Shown here piece after piece: positions 23,001 to 37,039 of a stretch of 64,000 bases of DNA; within the stretch, counting starts at the first letter, position 1; each line of letters begins with the position of its first letter. Source of the DNA: Takakia lepidozioides (taxonomy: Eukaryota; Streptophyta; Takakiopsida; Takakiales; Takakiaceae); contig CM060733.1 of assembly GCA_030704615.1 (NCBI GenBank), positions 58,716,001 through 58,780,000 on the forward strand, given 5' to 3'. The translations under genes were made by a program, and so were the position numbers. Under the pieces are notes generated by a model. That model was not told the DNA's origin and ran no database searches. It saw only the letters and a program-made list of their open reading frames with translations.

Positions 23001-26000
23001 GGACAGGATTGCAGCTGCTTACCGTCCAGCGTCGGGAGCAAAACCAATAGTCCAGTATGTGACTGCGATCCAAATTCCAGAGTCGATCAAAGATATGGGA
23101 AGCCGCAGCAGGTAAGCGGGTAGTGCAAAAGCCCAGGGTGGGTAGAAGAGTAAGTCCCGTTGCTTGTAGAAAACTGGAAGTCGAGCGATCGTAAGCGATA
23201 CTTCGGCAAAGCCGTTGAACATAATATTTATGAGACTAAAGAAGATAGCCCCCAAGTAGAGGATCCCGTCTGCCTCGTTATTTGGATGCAGTGTTGTCCG
23301 GAAAAACACTGACATGGCGATCAGTCCCACGACTGCAATCTGTCAAACAGGGAACACGTTGGTAAGGCTCTCATTTCTCATATGTCGATGTGAGCTAGAA
23401 TGGACGTCGGCTGATTATAGTGAAACAAGTACAATATCAAACACTGAAATTGAGCACACTCATGAGATTTGTAAGCTGAGGAAAAAAAGGTTTCGTGGGT
23501 TGTGATGCTGACATTAATTGTCTTAAAGATGTAGACGAAGCGGTTGCGATACATCAGCAGCTTCTCCCTCTGGAAACAAGCCCGGAAAAGCTCCCAGCTG
23601 CTGAGAGCGTACTTCTGGGTCACTAGTGCGGCTGGATGACTGCGAGTTTTGTCATAGGGGACTGTGAGGTCCTCATTGAGTCGCTCACCCACATGGAATT
23701 TCGGAAAAGCTTCAGCGAAAGCCTTAACCGGAACAAAGTGGTAGGGCTCACTTTTGTCGTGCCAGTACTGTCTCTGATCCTTCTTTGAAGTCACCTGCAG
23801 GGCAAGGAAAGATCGTAGCCAGATCAGAAGTCATTTGATCTGTCTCAGTGCCGCACCCACTTCATTCCTCGAGTCTGAGCAAGAGATATCTGCTTGCTCG
23901 CAAATTTTCTTGTGGACAAGAAAGACTCTGCGCTTGTTGAACTGAATGTGGATGTTCAGCATTTTCAGAAGCTACAATGATGCTTTTAACACGAAACCGA
24001 TGGTAACTAGTTTTTGATTAATGTCACTGACATATGCACGTAAATGATCGACTAATTGGAATGATTCCAGAAGAAATTTTATGACTGGACGTGATCAAAC
24101 GCACCTCCTGCAAAAAATCAGCAACCCCCTTCCGCTCTGGGCATTTGAAGCCCATGGTTGCAAAGAAGTCGAGCACAAGGTCACGGGGACCTTGGTAAAT
24201 AATCTGGCCTTCTGCGAGTAATATAACATCATCAAAGAGTTCATACGTCTCTGGAGCTGGCTGAAGCAGAGACACAAGCATAGTGTCATCCATGACATGC
24301 ACAGACTGCCGCAAACACTTCACAATCTGCCAAGTTGTAGAACTGTCGAGTCCAGTTGAGATCTCGTCCATGAAGAGAGCTTTAGCAGGCCCAACTAACA
24401 TTTCTCCTGAGAGGAGACACGTAAATCCCAGGCAACACACCAACAAAAAATATGAGATTTTGTCACCACACTTACGAATTTGGAATGTTGTTACAACGTG
24501 TGAGATACTGAAGACCGGTTTCACTATCAATTGATCTACGCTTAGCGATCATACGGTGCTAAGAATTATAACATTTCTGAAAGAAATTTATCATACATGC
24601 CCACGATTGGGCTTCGGATGGGAAGCAAGCAGCTGGTGGAGAGCCCGGGTCTTCAAGAATGGTTATAAATTGGCGGCCAAACAATGTCGGATTGGCTGAT
24701 CTCCCAAAACAAGCAGAGGAAAACAGACAGACAATCCAATTGCTTCAAACATGTCTATAAGCTAGTTCAACAAATGAATCCGTGTTTCATGGAATATCTC
24801 ATGTAATTAAAAGTTTGCTCTGCTCTGAGCTCTCTCTTGCAACTTCCAACAAGGGGATTTTTTGAACCTTCGTGCACATCGATTCAAGCTTCCAAATGTT
24901 CGTGATTATAACAATCAGAATCTAGATACATCAATTGAGAACAGCAGATGCTTCCACACATAAGATACCAGTTGTGCAGTTTACAGTTACGAGCCTTCAG
25001 GTGAGAATCTGCAACTCACCGGTGGTGACACGCTTTTTCTGACCCCCTGATATACCTCGTCTCATCTGATCTCCCACCATTGTGTTTGCGCAATTGTCCA
25101 GTCCTAGAAGCTACGGCCCACCCACCAAGAAATCACTCATTAGTCTTGCACAGGCTACACTAAATTCATGAAACGAATCCTCTTGAATCCTCTTGTTGCA
25201 ACGATTGGATTATCTTATGATAGAGTCTCACTCCCTTCAGCAAGTAGCAGCCTGCACAAGTGGATGTCCAGTATGAAGACAATCTACAAAAATGGTGATA
25301 ATGTGCCTTTGAACAAGGATCCTGCAAACTGTCCATACTTAACAAACCTTCATTGTGTAGTCTGTCATGATACTTGTGTCTTGGCCTTGTACTGCCATGG
25401 CCTGTACACAGACACTTCACATTCAGTCTTACTACTAGCTGATCATATAGACATATTCCACACAGTTTCAGACAACTAGAAAACGCAGTTCTAGTTTTCT
25501 CTCCACAAGCCTTCTGGACAGATATGAAGCACAAATTATCAGTTCTAATGTTCAAGACATGATCATGAGATTGTAGTTGTTTAGTACGTGATATACTTCT
25601 GGTGGGGGACAAACACTGCACCCCAAACTTCAGGTGGCATCCAGCACACTGCTGAGGTTTCGAACCCACAACCAGTAGTGGAGTGGTATAGTGCTCTAAC
25701 TACTTGGCTCTCTATAGAATGTCAAACTTGGACACAAGTATATATTCTTAAACTTGGCACAAATTCATCTACCTGCAATGTTGTTGCATTGAATAACAAA
25801 AGACGGATGTCCAGCAATGAAAGACAAGAATACTAAAGAGGGACGTCTCTGCACAGTGCACAGATGAGCTTCACCTTCAGAAGCACATCAACTTCTGCAT
25901 CATCAGGTTGAAGTCCTGCTTCCTTCTCTCTCCTTGCAAGCTCCACCAACATATCTGTGATTCAAATAAACATTTAATGTTCAGACTTCCAACGTAACTC

Positions 26001-28602
26001 TCAGATAATTGTATCTCAAATCCCAACGCTATGCAGTTCAGCTTGGATTAAGAAAGAGAATCTTAACTTTGCAGCCCATTTGAAGATTGTTTCACCTGAT
26101 ATTAATAGATATGTATAGAGACGTTGTTACACTCTATAGCACTCACCAAATTTGGTGCCGACACCTTGACAACGCCCATAGAAATCTATTGTCTCCCTAA
26201 CAGTGAGTTCCGCCATCTGCAGGTCGCGTTGACTGACGTAAACAGACGTTCTTTCCGGGACAAACTCATGTAGTTCATGTCCATTGTAGGTGACCCTCCC
26301 GGTAACCTGCATCAAATGTTCAAAGTATAAACTTAAATACAAATTCTTCGTTCAGCACTTCGCTTCGCTGCTCTCCCCAACTTCAAATTCGTATTAATCT
26401 AGAGCTGATCCTTTCAAGAGAATATAATGTGCTTGCAACCAAGTTGTTGTGAGAAGAGACAAGAATGGCTAATTTTCTGAGCTGCGTTTCAACGAGGTGT
26501 AGTGCAAATACAATGATCCTTTCCGATGGATTAGAGTTTTCTTAGTTGAACAAGGGAAAGTATTTAGAAGGATTCAAGCTCTTTTAGGAAGTGCGCTTTA
26601 TCCTCCTGAGCATTCAATCCAAAGTGGCAGACCTATGTAAACCCAGCTGTTTCCTTCCACGGAGATCATCTACTTCAGTGTATAAGGCGACATATGCCGA
26701 GCCTACTGGAAGAACTGTCTTCCGGGGCAATGGAAAGAATGTTCAGGGTCCTGCTTACCTTCAAACTCTGGTCCAATTTTCCTGACAGAGTTAACAACAA
26801 CGTTGTTTTTCCTGCGCCTGGTGGACCTAGTAGTAAGGTCATCCTGTCAAACAATCATCAGTGATTTGAATCTGAAGTCAGTAGTTGGTGTGCAGATGAT
26901 TACTTAATCAATCCACAGTTATGGGGTTGAGAAGCAATCTGGTCCAGATGGACCGATGTATAGACATCCAGTGTTTCCATGGCCATGTAAACTACGCCAA
27001 TTGATCGGATGCAGGAGAACAGCGATTCCCCATAGACCAAATTATGTTACAATTTCATAAATTTGGGTAAGTTCTAGATACGAGTTCATATATTGAATTT
27101 ACGTTATAATATGGATCCGTGCACGGACCTTAAGTTTCGAGAGAGAAACGAACCTTCCAGGTTTGATGACTCCACTAACATCGTGCAGTATCGTGAGGGG
27201 TGTCTTCTTGGATGGCGAGAGATGGACTTTACTCAAAATAGTCTGCAGTTAAAGATATCCAGCTTAGTGACAAGCAAATGGACAGGAAGGAAAATATTGT
27301 ACATACATACATTTCAATACAACACCACACAAGTTTGTGCATCAAGAATATCCTCCAAGCTGCTACTTGCAACAACTGCATAGTTCTCATCTGTCTGGAC
27401 AAGGTTGTAGATCTATAGTGTGCCCGTCAAAAAGAATCTTCAGAACATTGCATACCCACTTCGATCCGGGGCAGTCTAAACCTACCGGCCTCCAGACATG
27501 CAAAGATTTTGATCCAGCTAGCAGAAGCCTTGGTTATGAGGACCCGAAGTGCTAAGCGGCTTACCTATATGACGGACATCGTCTCCGTGCAACAAATCAG
27601 AATTACATATATATATGTAATTAGGTTTCAGGGGTTCCACTGCACATGCCCAGTAGAGGTAATGAAGTTCTGGACATTAAATTGTTTCCTGATCTACAGC
27701 TCAGTACTCATTAACAGCAGGCTGATAAAAGTGCAGAATAATTCAAACCTCAAGCAGTGCTAACAAGAAGTTGGGAAGGGTCGGCAAAGCTCTGCCTCCA
27801 ACGTAGACACCAGCTTGGATATTCAAATGCTCAAATCGTACCTCAGTTTTCGGCAGCTCTATCCCAACTCTGCAATTTGGGGAATGTGTGATCAACTCGA
27901 ATTCTCTAGATCTATCAGTCCTTGGGAAGAGAAATTCAAAAGACGAACTTGTGAAATATACAAATAATATTACAGACTTCCTCAATTCGACGAAGTCATT
28001 CTTCAATACCGTGTGCGCATCAGGTGCGCATCAAATTTTCCAGATTGAGTTTTACTGACATAACTGGTCCCGAAATGCTCATGACATTGATCTTTGTAAA
28101 CTGTCATGCTACTGTGCAATGATTATGCTTGATATATACACATGTATGTAGTGTGCGAGATTTCCCTCTACATAGCAGTGAGGACTACGCAACGGCCCTA
28201 ACTAGTAACATGTACAAGGAAGGAGAGACACGAGCACCTGTCTAATCTTTCCCGATATTTGAGTAAGAAGCGCTCGTTATCCTCGTACGGGACTTCCAAG
28301 ATCTTCTCAATTATTCGCTGGCGATCTTGAGAGCTTAGATTTTTGACATCGACTTCTTCAAGACTTGTTTCTCCATTCGGCGTGATGTTCCTGATAATTG
28401 CTGTGCGTATGCGATCGTAAGTTGGGAGCTTCTCGAGGGCTGCGCATCTTAAGGCCTCTTCGTCATCTTGCTCTTCTTGGTCTACCGATGACTGAGAGAA
28501 TGCTGTCTCTCTTTGTTGCAATACCCCGGAGTGTCTAATTCCAGAGCTTCCAGAGCGTTTACTGCCCAATATTTCCGACTCTAGGACTGGGGTCGATGCC
28601 AT
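17036..28602 (-). CDS. Full-size PDR-type ABCG transporter, 23 exons, 1498 aa
   Basis: Exons (minus): 28602-28238, 27869-27749, 27242-27154, 26843-26759, 26306-26147, 25954-25875, 25401-25348, 25110-25020, 24406-24105, 23794-23513, 23339-23023, 22775-22615, 22490-22387, 22176-22011, 21536-21381, 20948-20755, 20591-20259, 20014-19724, 19528-19311, 19118-18891, 18297-18126, 17694-17440, 17308-17036. All introns are GT-AG and the sum is 4497 nt without a stop. The order is NBD-TMD-NBD-TMD, the reverse topology of pleiotropic drug resistance (ABCG) pumps. NBD1 has [18 protein letters not shown] and ALFMDE. NBD2 has GVSGAGKTT, a degenerate [10 protein letters not shown] signature and [24 protein letters not shown] ends TMD1; the protein ends FSFQRR. 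Such proteins export hormones, lipids or defence compounds across the plasma membrane using ATP; the substrate here is unknown. The start is the first ATG (MASTPVLES) before the conserved [19 protein letters not shown]. Confidence 0.95.
25640..25720 (-). repeat. tRNA-derived SINE head within intron 6 of the ABCG gene
   Basis: On the minus strand an A-box-like AGCCAAGTAGTTAGAGC (25709-25693) is followed about 26 bp later by a perfect B-box-type GGGTTCGAAACC (25667-25656). The spacing and the whole 70-bp stretch resemble a tRNA, but without a foldable cloverleaf. This is the signature of an RNA polymerase III promoter of a SINE. It lies in the same orientation as the host gene. No tail or target duplication was identified. 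Confidence 0.5.
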
Positions 28603-31600
28603 ATTTAAACCTTCCTTCAAGAAAATAAATTTTCCTGTCTCAGCCTAGATCTCACTCAGGTACATGATGAGTTCATTGCACCAGTGGCACCTCTTCTGTC
28701 AAAGCCTTGTTCAAAAGGGCTTTGAGAGTGAAATGAAATGTAAGAGGAATCTTTAGTAGCTGGTGCTGATGACCAACTCTAAGCACTGTCTGACTTAGTG
28801 GGCAAAGCGTCTGTCCATAATGTGCTGTGCACCGGACAGTGAGATTTCCCCTGCGATGGTGAAGGAACTCACTGTACATTGATCACAAGATGGTACTTGA
28901 ATACCTTCCAGGCACTAGGCTCTGGACTCTGGACCTGCTCCAGAGGCATAATTTCTCCATGAGCCATCTTGCCAGCTGACCGTCTAAGTTTGGCAGCTAC
29001 CCAGAAACAGAGCCTTCACAGTCCGGATGATACCTGTAGCCAACAGGTCTTTGAATCCAATCACAAGATTGCGCTTGAGCTTCGAATAACGGAGAGAAAA
29101 GGGAGAGAAAGAGAGAGCTGCCAGCTGGCCTACAGGTGCATAACTTCCTCCTTGGTCTTGACAAATTCCAGTAGCTCGTTCTCAGGTGCTTGAGCTGGTA
29201 GACGATATGAGAGAAGGTCTAATTAAGATAAGACAATGAAGGTGCGCATCTTTGTTCAAAAGTGATGAACTCCAAACTAACCGGAAAACATTGTCTAAGT
29301 GTGTGTGTGTGAGAGAGAGGGTGGGTCACTTCATATACATGTACATCATCCAATTGGGACCAGGACATGTCCACTCTGAGAGAGCGTCTGACATGAAACT
29401 CTCATCTTTAATACTCGAAAACCCAATGGAACCCAAATTGTTCGGGGCCTCCAATTCTCGAGGAATTGACTGCTAGAATTTGTATCCGGTCGACGTAAGC
29501 TCCAAATACCGTACAAGTTTCTAGAACCTGCAATGTCATGGGCCTGCTCAAGATACAATAATGGGTATGAATCACAGTTGAATAATACGTCCTAGGAACG
29601 CAGATAGAGCTGATAAGATCTACACTTAGACCTGAGCTGGAAAGACACTTTAGAGCACAACAAGGAGGGAGAGGAGAACCAAGTAGGGACCAAGTTTGGT
29701 TAGAATGGCACAGAAGCCTCCATGTCGTTCGAAAAGGTGATGCCCTAGGTACAGGTGCACTTTTCAAGCGCGGACACAGGAGGTAGCCGGGGTTTACAGT
29801 TGCCACAGACACCCACGTCGTAAATCGCATTTCCGAGGTCCAATCTACACGGCACTCTCAAGGCAACGCCAACACACGTCACAAAGAGGATCCGAAGCAC
29901 TTTCTAAAGCAACACAAAAGCCACGCTTCCGTTGCAAGGGGACACACTGCTCAAAACTTTTCTGGATCACATGTACGATGAAATGCATGACGAGTGCGTA
30001 GTAGGTGGGGCCTGCCGAGTCTCCCATTTGGAACATGCAAACGCTACACGACAATTGTGGAATGGTACAAGGCTCAATGGAAACGTCACCGTCACCTTTG
30101 GTTTGAGCCAACAGGGGATTGAATTAAACGCCAGAGACCCACTAGTCGGAACAAGCTCCCAGCCACTCAGTAGACTCGTTGTGGAACTCAATGGCGAGAG
30201 AGACGCTGGAAACGGACTTGCAGAAATTCAAGATAATGGGGCAGTATGTAGCTAGCAGTGTCGATGGCGTCTGTTTCTCAAAAAGTCCTCCTGGCCCTAC
30301 GTGGACCTTATTTTATTTTTTAAGGAAGAAATTCTACGGGATCCAAATGTCGGCCGAGAGTCCTGGTGGTTTTGACCTCTTTGTTCCTAGGGAAGAAAGT
30401 TGATTGACTGTGTGTTCAAAGGGAAGAAAGTTGTTTGACTGTTTGTCCATTTATGTCGAGAGGCAGAGCACTGAACAACACGACCATCAGTGCTGGGATT
30501 CCTTTCGTAAAAAAGCTTAAAAGTGTTATGATATATAAAGTCCACACTGAGAGTCCACATGAAAAAGGACAGCGCCGCTGCTTGTAATATATTGTTGTTG
30601 TTGTTTGGCCAGCAGCTCGGAAGAATGCATGGCCCCACCCAAGTGGATCGAGCTCACCGTGGCTTCGACCCTCCCTCTATGATTGCTGGGCCCACGCCTC
30701 CGTCGGGTAGACCCCACAAACACGAACACCCCCACACACACACACGCAGGCATGCACGAATAACGAGTTTTTGGGACTCACGCGAGTTCCATCGCAGGCT
30801 GATTCTTGTATGTTTTGGTCTTGGGGATTAGGTATCACCTTTTCTCTGTCTTACGTGATGGGCCCTACAAACTTGGTACCTGCCCAGGCTTTGCCAGCTT
30901 AAAAAAAGAGCATGCTTCCAGGAATGCCGGTAGTAGGCTACTATTCTGTTTGGGATCAGGGGGGATCATCCCTGCATAAAGCGTAAAGAGCACTCGCATC
31001 CCATTTCTATGACATGAGCTGTCCTTTCCTTTTCCGGCGGCCTCACCTGGGGAAGGGAGTGGAGTCTGGAGACTGGTTCAAAGCACTTGAATGGTCAAGC
31101 AGTATAGTAGGCCATACAGTCAGCCGTCGTGTTATGCATGAAGAGTATACAAAACATGACTTCTGGAGTCTACAGTCTATACACATATAACAACTAATAG
31201 CCCTAAAACATGAGGGCCGAGGCCAGAGTTTCAGAGCTGAGGCCTCTTGTGTGCCCAATGGATTATCTGAAAGGGGGTTAATTTTTCCCCCTCTCCTGAA
31301 TTGTGAGCAGTCGCTCCCAGGTTTCCATCAAGATTTCAGGAAAAAAAAAAGGAAATATTAGCATTCTCCAGGGCCTGACAACAGGTAGTATATCTAACCT
31401 TCTCCTTTGCTGTTTTTTGCATTGGACGGTTGGGGGAGTTTACCCATCGATCTGTGTTGGCCGCCGGTTGCCACGTCAGGATCCAGATCTGGTGTCTTTA
31501 GGAAGAGGGTAGTATATGTAGCCCGGTGTCTTACAGTCCGGTGTCTTCTCTAGCGGGTCTTGTCTGTACCCACAAATTTCTCACCATGCATCAACATTTA

Positions 31601-33430
31601 GTCTTGGAAGTTGAAGTTGAAGTTGGATGATGCAACTAAATGCAAGTCACTGCTGTGAGAGAGACATCATTAGTCTTGGAGCGAGTAACACTTCGACAGC
31701 TTCTTCGTGTTTGAACATTCATATTCCCCTGACATCCTCCAGCCTGCAAGCAACAGTCTGGACAGATTTGGACACAGTCATCCTTCCTAATCCGTTATGT
31801 TTCTTGTGCTGGAAGACAGATCACGTGCGTCAGTTGATATAATTTAAAATGTTCACGCAATTCCATATTTGGAACCTAGTTCGCATAGATCAGGAGGAGA
31901 CTTCAATATCTTCATTATGTTCCTGATCACCGTCAAATTTAACAGTATCGACCATCAACCCTAAGGGATTGATACCTAATTTGTGCTTGATCTACAGGAG
32001 TGGATTATCCATTAAGATTCACTACTGTAGATCTAAGTACATAAGAGAAAGGCTCTGGGTCAAAGAAGAATAGGGTGGGCCACTGCCACCATTACGCATG
32101 GTCTTCTCTCCTATACTGTATAAATCTCCGTTAACTTTTAGCGAGACTAGTGTATGGTTTCCTCGGTTTCAGCTTTGCATGCTGGGCCCACGATTCACTT
32201 GGGTCCCAACCTTCCGATTTCCACTTGATCTATGATGTGTACACACATGCAGGCTTCCAAAAGTGATCTAGTCGTTGACAAGCAAACGTCCATTCCTACT
32301 TTTGGCAGCGTGGGTCCGAAGTTCCTTTTGCAAGTCTTAAAAGCTCGTGGGAATCCCGTTGGTGTGCAAATAGTGTGCGAATACAAATCTTGAAGTTATT
32401 ATAAGGGAGAGAAACATCGACAACTTATAAGGTAGAGGCACCTGCACTTCTGCACTTATTAGATTGGCCAAGAAACCCCACTCACAGTGCACACCAGGTT
32501 CAATGTCTCCTATTCACCAAACGATTATAACTGGCTAACAAATGGCACGAACTTCGATGACATACTCTCAATACACGTGTCCCCAGAGTTACGTTTTACT
32601 AGTGTCCACCTCCCCTATTTACTGAGATCGAAGTGGCGAGCCTGTAACTCTAGGCCAGAGGATCCGACCCCTATTGATGCAATATTGCAAGGGCTTCCTA
32701 TATCATGTGGTCACGCTATAACATTAACTGTATACGCTCTGTGTACAACCTCCGTCCATGATTCATCAGAATAGCAATGTATAGGGCTGATCAACTCTTG
32801 ATAGGGTCGGGCATAGAGGCAAGAAAAGAGATCTCGACGCATTGTGAAGTCATGCTATCTAAGTCTATAAGTGGTCAAGCAATTGGATGGGTACAGAATA
32901 GGCCTACTGATATACATAAAAATCCGAAAGAAAATAATAGTCCTTATAGCCGACGATCCACATCTGCCTGTCTTTCCCAGATTGTAGACATGCGACGATC
33001 ATGACCCCCCTGCATCACAAAACATCTGCCCAGCACCCTGTCAGTCCAGTAAATGTAAGAACTCTCTCTCTCGACCTGTCTTCTCGTGACACGACCGTGT
33101 AGTCCGACGTCGGTGGCCAATTTGGAGCTAAAAGCAGCAGTACCCGCAGGTGCAGACGATTCTTACCATGATCTGGACCACCCTGCACAGTAACAGCCAA
33201 CACTTGTACATAACCAGATTGCTGTTAGAGCATCTCGCAATTCTCAAGCTGAGCTCCTATGTTCTTGTCAGTAGACCCCACAGGCTCATGGAGGGTTGAT
33301 ATACCACAGAAGAAATTCCCTCATTATCACGTCATGACCAAGACTCCCAGGGAATGGTGAATGCACCAAGCACCTATGCATATAAATTTATTGAATGAAA
33401 CCAGACACTCACACCACATGCAAGAGAAAT
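28603..33430. other. Upstream region of the ABCG gene and gene-poor DNA
   Basis: The 5' UTR and promoter of the transporter must lie at the left edge; no TATA box could be assigned with confidence. Beyond that there are simple repeats (GT/GA near 29300, CA near 30735) and short open frames of 60-140 codons on both strands without family resemblance. I see no RNA gene or recognisable transposon. Confidence 0.4.
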
Positions 33431-33443
33431 GTTCACCGTTGCA

Positions 33444-33640
33444 CCAGTGTAACTCCCCACAAGAACACATATATCGTCGGAGTAGTGAAAGCTGTTCCCA
33501 TGCAACAACTGTTTGCCTAATGTTACTCTTTGGATCAACTTGGTGGCTGCGTGTCAGTCCCCACACAGGTCCTTGAGAGGCGTCCCAGCGGGCAGTCCAA
33601 AAGCAGGTCAGCTCTCACTGTGGTGGCAAACAGGAAAGAT
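33444..33640 (-). pseudogene. Decayed DYW deaminase domain (PPR gene fossil)
   Basis: Read on the minus strand across frame changes, it shows CHHSE (33627-33613), then LCGD, HAATKLIQRV and finally MCSCGELHW (ending at 33444). This follows the order of the DYW domain: HSE zinc/catalytic motif, CGDCH zinc motif and terminal CSCGDYW. The second cysteine of CGDCH is altered and the final GDYW is rewritten as GELHW. No PPR repeats were recognised upstream (toward 34 kb). It is a relic independent of the copies at 0-1.6 kb and in the CACTA element. Confidence 0.65.
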
Positions 33641-33649
33641 CGAGCCCTC

Positions 33650-36600
33650 CCTGCAGCCACCTCCCTTGTAAGCACCAGGAAAATTACCCCTTGGCGACTT
33701 ATTTTCAGATTTATCCATTACAGATACCTGATGTAAGCAATAAGTTTTTCAACATATACATCCCCACTAGTTCTTCCTTTTGTTGGTTACAGAGTAGTAT
33801 ATCCCCTGGAGCTTGAAGCACATGACCGGTTGGTTGATTCTCCTTCCACTCACTCACACACTCTGCCCGGCACTCCATGGGTTAGATCAGAGTTCCAGAC
33901 TTGCGGGTTTTGCCAAAGTGATCCATGCTGCTGCCATAAACCATTTAGATAGTATGACCACTCTTATAATAGCTATTCTGGATCCCTGTTTCAGCTTCCC
34001 ACAGACATGCTTCCTATTTTCTCTGATCATGCATCATCGCATAAACCAACCCAACTCGAATATCATGACCATGACACGTGAGAACTCACATAACCCAACA
34101 TGAGTTTGCTTTACTGATCGCCTCATAGCCTAGAACTCTCACACCTTGCTAGCCAAATTAAGTAAAACCCCCACTTGGCCGCCTACTGTTGCAATCTCTG
34201 CCATTGCACAGCAACCCTTGACCAAGCCCCAATGCACTTGCTGTACAGATACTAAATATAAATCCAGTTGCAGTAACATTAAAACGAAAGCAAACAATCT
34301 TGAACAGTTGGGTCTTATCCCCGGGCTCTCCTTTCTTTGTTAACTGACAAACGAACATTGTAACATATGCCCATGCAATTAACTGCGCCTGCCTTCCCAA
34401 CTCCAGGACGCCAGCGATCGTCGTCCATGAGGGATGAGACGACACACCAATGAACGGTTCTATTCCATCCCATCTGACCGACATGTCACCTTTCTGATGT
34501 CGCCACATTGTTGTCATCCACAACCACACTGTGTGATGGAGTCATTCGAGAAACCGCATCGTTGTTTGAATTCCTTCACAGTCCCATGATCTTTACGCAT
34601 TTTAAGTTTTCCTTACATCTCATCATCTTCTATAACTCAGTATAGAAGCTGTACAGTTCAACAGAGTTGGTCCTCTGTACAGCTTGCAGGATCCTTCTTG
34701 CAGACAACCAATGATAAGCCCCAAGGGTCGGAAGAGGCTGCAAAAATTATCCAGCTACACGCGTAGTGCATAATAAACCCCATTAGTTAAACAGTATAAG
34801 CAGATATCATTCTCTCAATTTCAGGGTTCACATTTAAGTTTTCTGGCATACAGGACTGTCGTTCAAGGTGCTTAAAGTAATTTCCTTCTCGAAAACCTAC
34901 AGGAGAGCAGCCAAACACAAATTGCATTTTTGAGTGCAAGAGATGATGTCAGTAGGTTCCACACGGAGACATACTGCAGGGGAGTGAAAGTGCCTTTCAA
35001 TACCTGCCACCCCTCTGCTTTAATTGAGAATAAAAAGAGGGGTCTTAATATCTATGGCAGTAAATACTGTGGAAAGAAGCACTGCCCCACCAATTTGCCA
35101 AGAACCCTGTAAGTGCAATACGATCGCCTGAGTTCAAAAGCTAGATAGGACTGCTAGTCTAGTGAGCATCCCGCTAGGTACTAGCCCTGTCTCTCTTATC
35201 ATCCTTCCTCAAAGCCCTCCTTTCTGCACTCTCCCCACACACCACAAAGACTGTATATCCCTATGATCACCTGCATCCCAACCATCACACACATCCTTTG
35301 ACACGGTCGCACCTGACCAAGGACTTACTGGGAAAGCAGCAGAGGGCCCCCATCCCCTGACACTCTTGTAAAACTGGACAAGAGGAAATTTCCTACCTGT
35401 CTTTCACAAGCACACCTGGCTATTCTTGTGATACCAGTAAATCACAGACAACTATTTAAAAAATTTGCAACCCTGCTGTATCTTTCCAACAGATGCAGCA
35501 TCCATCATATACCTGGTGAGCCGCTAGAGTGATAGCTCCCAAGGATGTTCCCAAATATGCCATCAGCATGTAGGACATTACCTGCATTTGAATCAAGTGC
35601 CATGCTTAGCACCTGGTCGAGATTTGGACAAAGATCTACATATCTCTACTAGATAGCAAAGAAAAAAAGTTTATAACGTCCACCAAAAAGTCAACATAGA
35701 CACATCATCCTGAAGACAAGGACAAAACACATGACATGTTACCCCCTCCGTTGCTAGGCAAGATAAATAGTAGAGATTTGTGGCAAACATAATTAATATC
35801 AGGCATTTGAGGAGGAATGTGTACCTTTGACATATTGGTTGGAAGTACAGGAACAGCCAGCTGCGCTACGTGTGTAAGCTCCGTCCAGGAAGGTGCAGCA
35901 ATAGCTAATGCATTGTAGCCTTTCCCATTCAATGACTCCAGCATCAAGAATCCTGCCACATACAGTGAGATAGTCTTACCACAATCAGAAGCGGCCAGCA
36001 GCTGGTCCAATGTAGCAAACAACAGGAAGACTGTTTAAGCCAGCTCTTGCTCTTCGTCAGCCGCTCACCAACAAAGCATCTCCATCACCATATTAGCAAA
36101 GGCATCTGGATGCATGGGCCATAAGCCCCAGGTTTCAGACAAAATACTGGGCACTTCCTAACAATTGTCCATATTTTAGGGGGAAATGCTTCCCTCCAAG
36201 AACCTCCCTTTTCAAGTCGATAAGGTCACAGTACCCCATGGTGTGGAACATTGGCAGTGACCCTGATGGCCCACCAGCCGTGCCTGGACCATGGACTATC
36301 AGGATGCTTAGAATCTGACGCTATACATCTTTCCTTGTCAAGGAAATCAGTATGAGTATCCCATGCAGCACCAGCAATACCATATCCAAGAAAGGTGCAT
36401 AGCAAAATGTCTCCAGAGAAGTTTACAAGGCTTGAAATAGGTAACACCTTCAGGGGACCCCATGAATCCTGCATTCCAAGGCTGGCCATACAAAGCAATC
36501 AGCAGTGGTGTCTGATCCCTGTTGATTCTAATTTTTGCGATGGCTATGGCAAACAACATCTTCTGAGTACATTCTATTTTTGCAAAAGAGTGGCCAGGGA

Positions 36601-37030
36601 AATGACCAATTAGGGAAAATTCCAAATCTATGGAAGATTGTGTGGCGTGGGTGCAGTCTAGCTCATTTTGCAATAAAGAATTTGGCACAATTGACTTCTT
36701 TCAGTAAGAAAAAAAACCATTCAACACGACATTGCCTAGATCGACCTTATGAGTGGGAGGGAGAAAGAGCGAGAAAGACCAGCAGTGTTCCTTCCAAAGT
36801 GGAAGTAGGTGAGGTCATCATCTATCGGCAAAGACATGGCAATGTCACCATCCTCATCTGCAAAGATTAAACCGAGAAATGTTTTAGAAAAAAGAAAAAT
36901 TCGCCAATTTTGCTAGACCAATGGTCAGGAGACAAATAACTCCAGGCATACCAAATCAGAAAGGTATCACTGTCTGGATAAACTCTACTATGTACCACAT
37001 GGTTTCAAGCTCCAGCTAGTAAGCTCAATA
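33650..37030. other. Gene-poor DNA
   Basis: Only short open frames with no family resemblance are present. No repeat array, RNA gene or transposon end could be recognised by eye. It ends at the 105-bp array. Confidence 0.4.
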
Positions 37031-37039
37031 TGAAAGATA

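Noticed and set aside
28600-28620. Upstream start (TTG at 28620) for the ABCG protein
   Set aside because: The first ATG is 28602-28600; six upstream codons would need a non-ATG start without reason.
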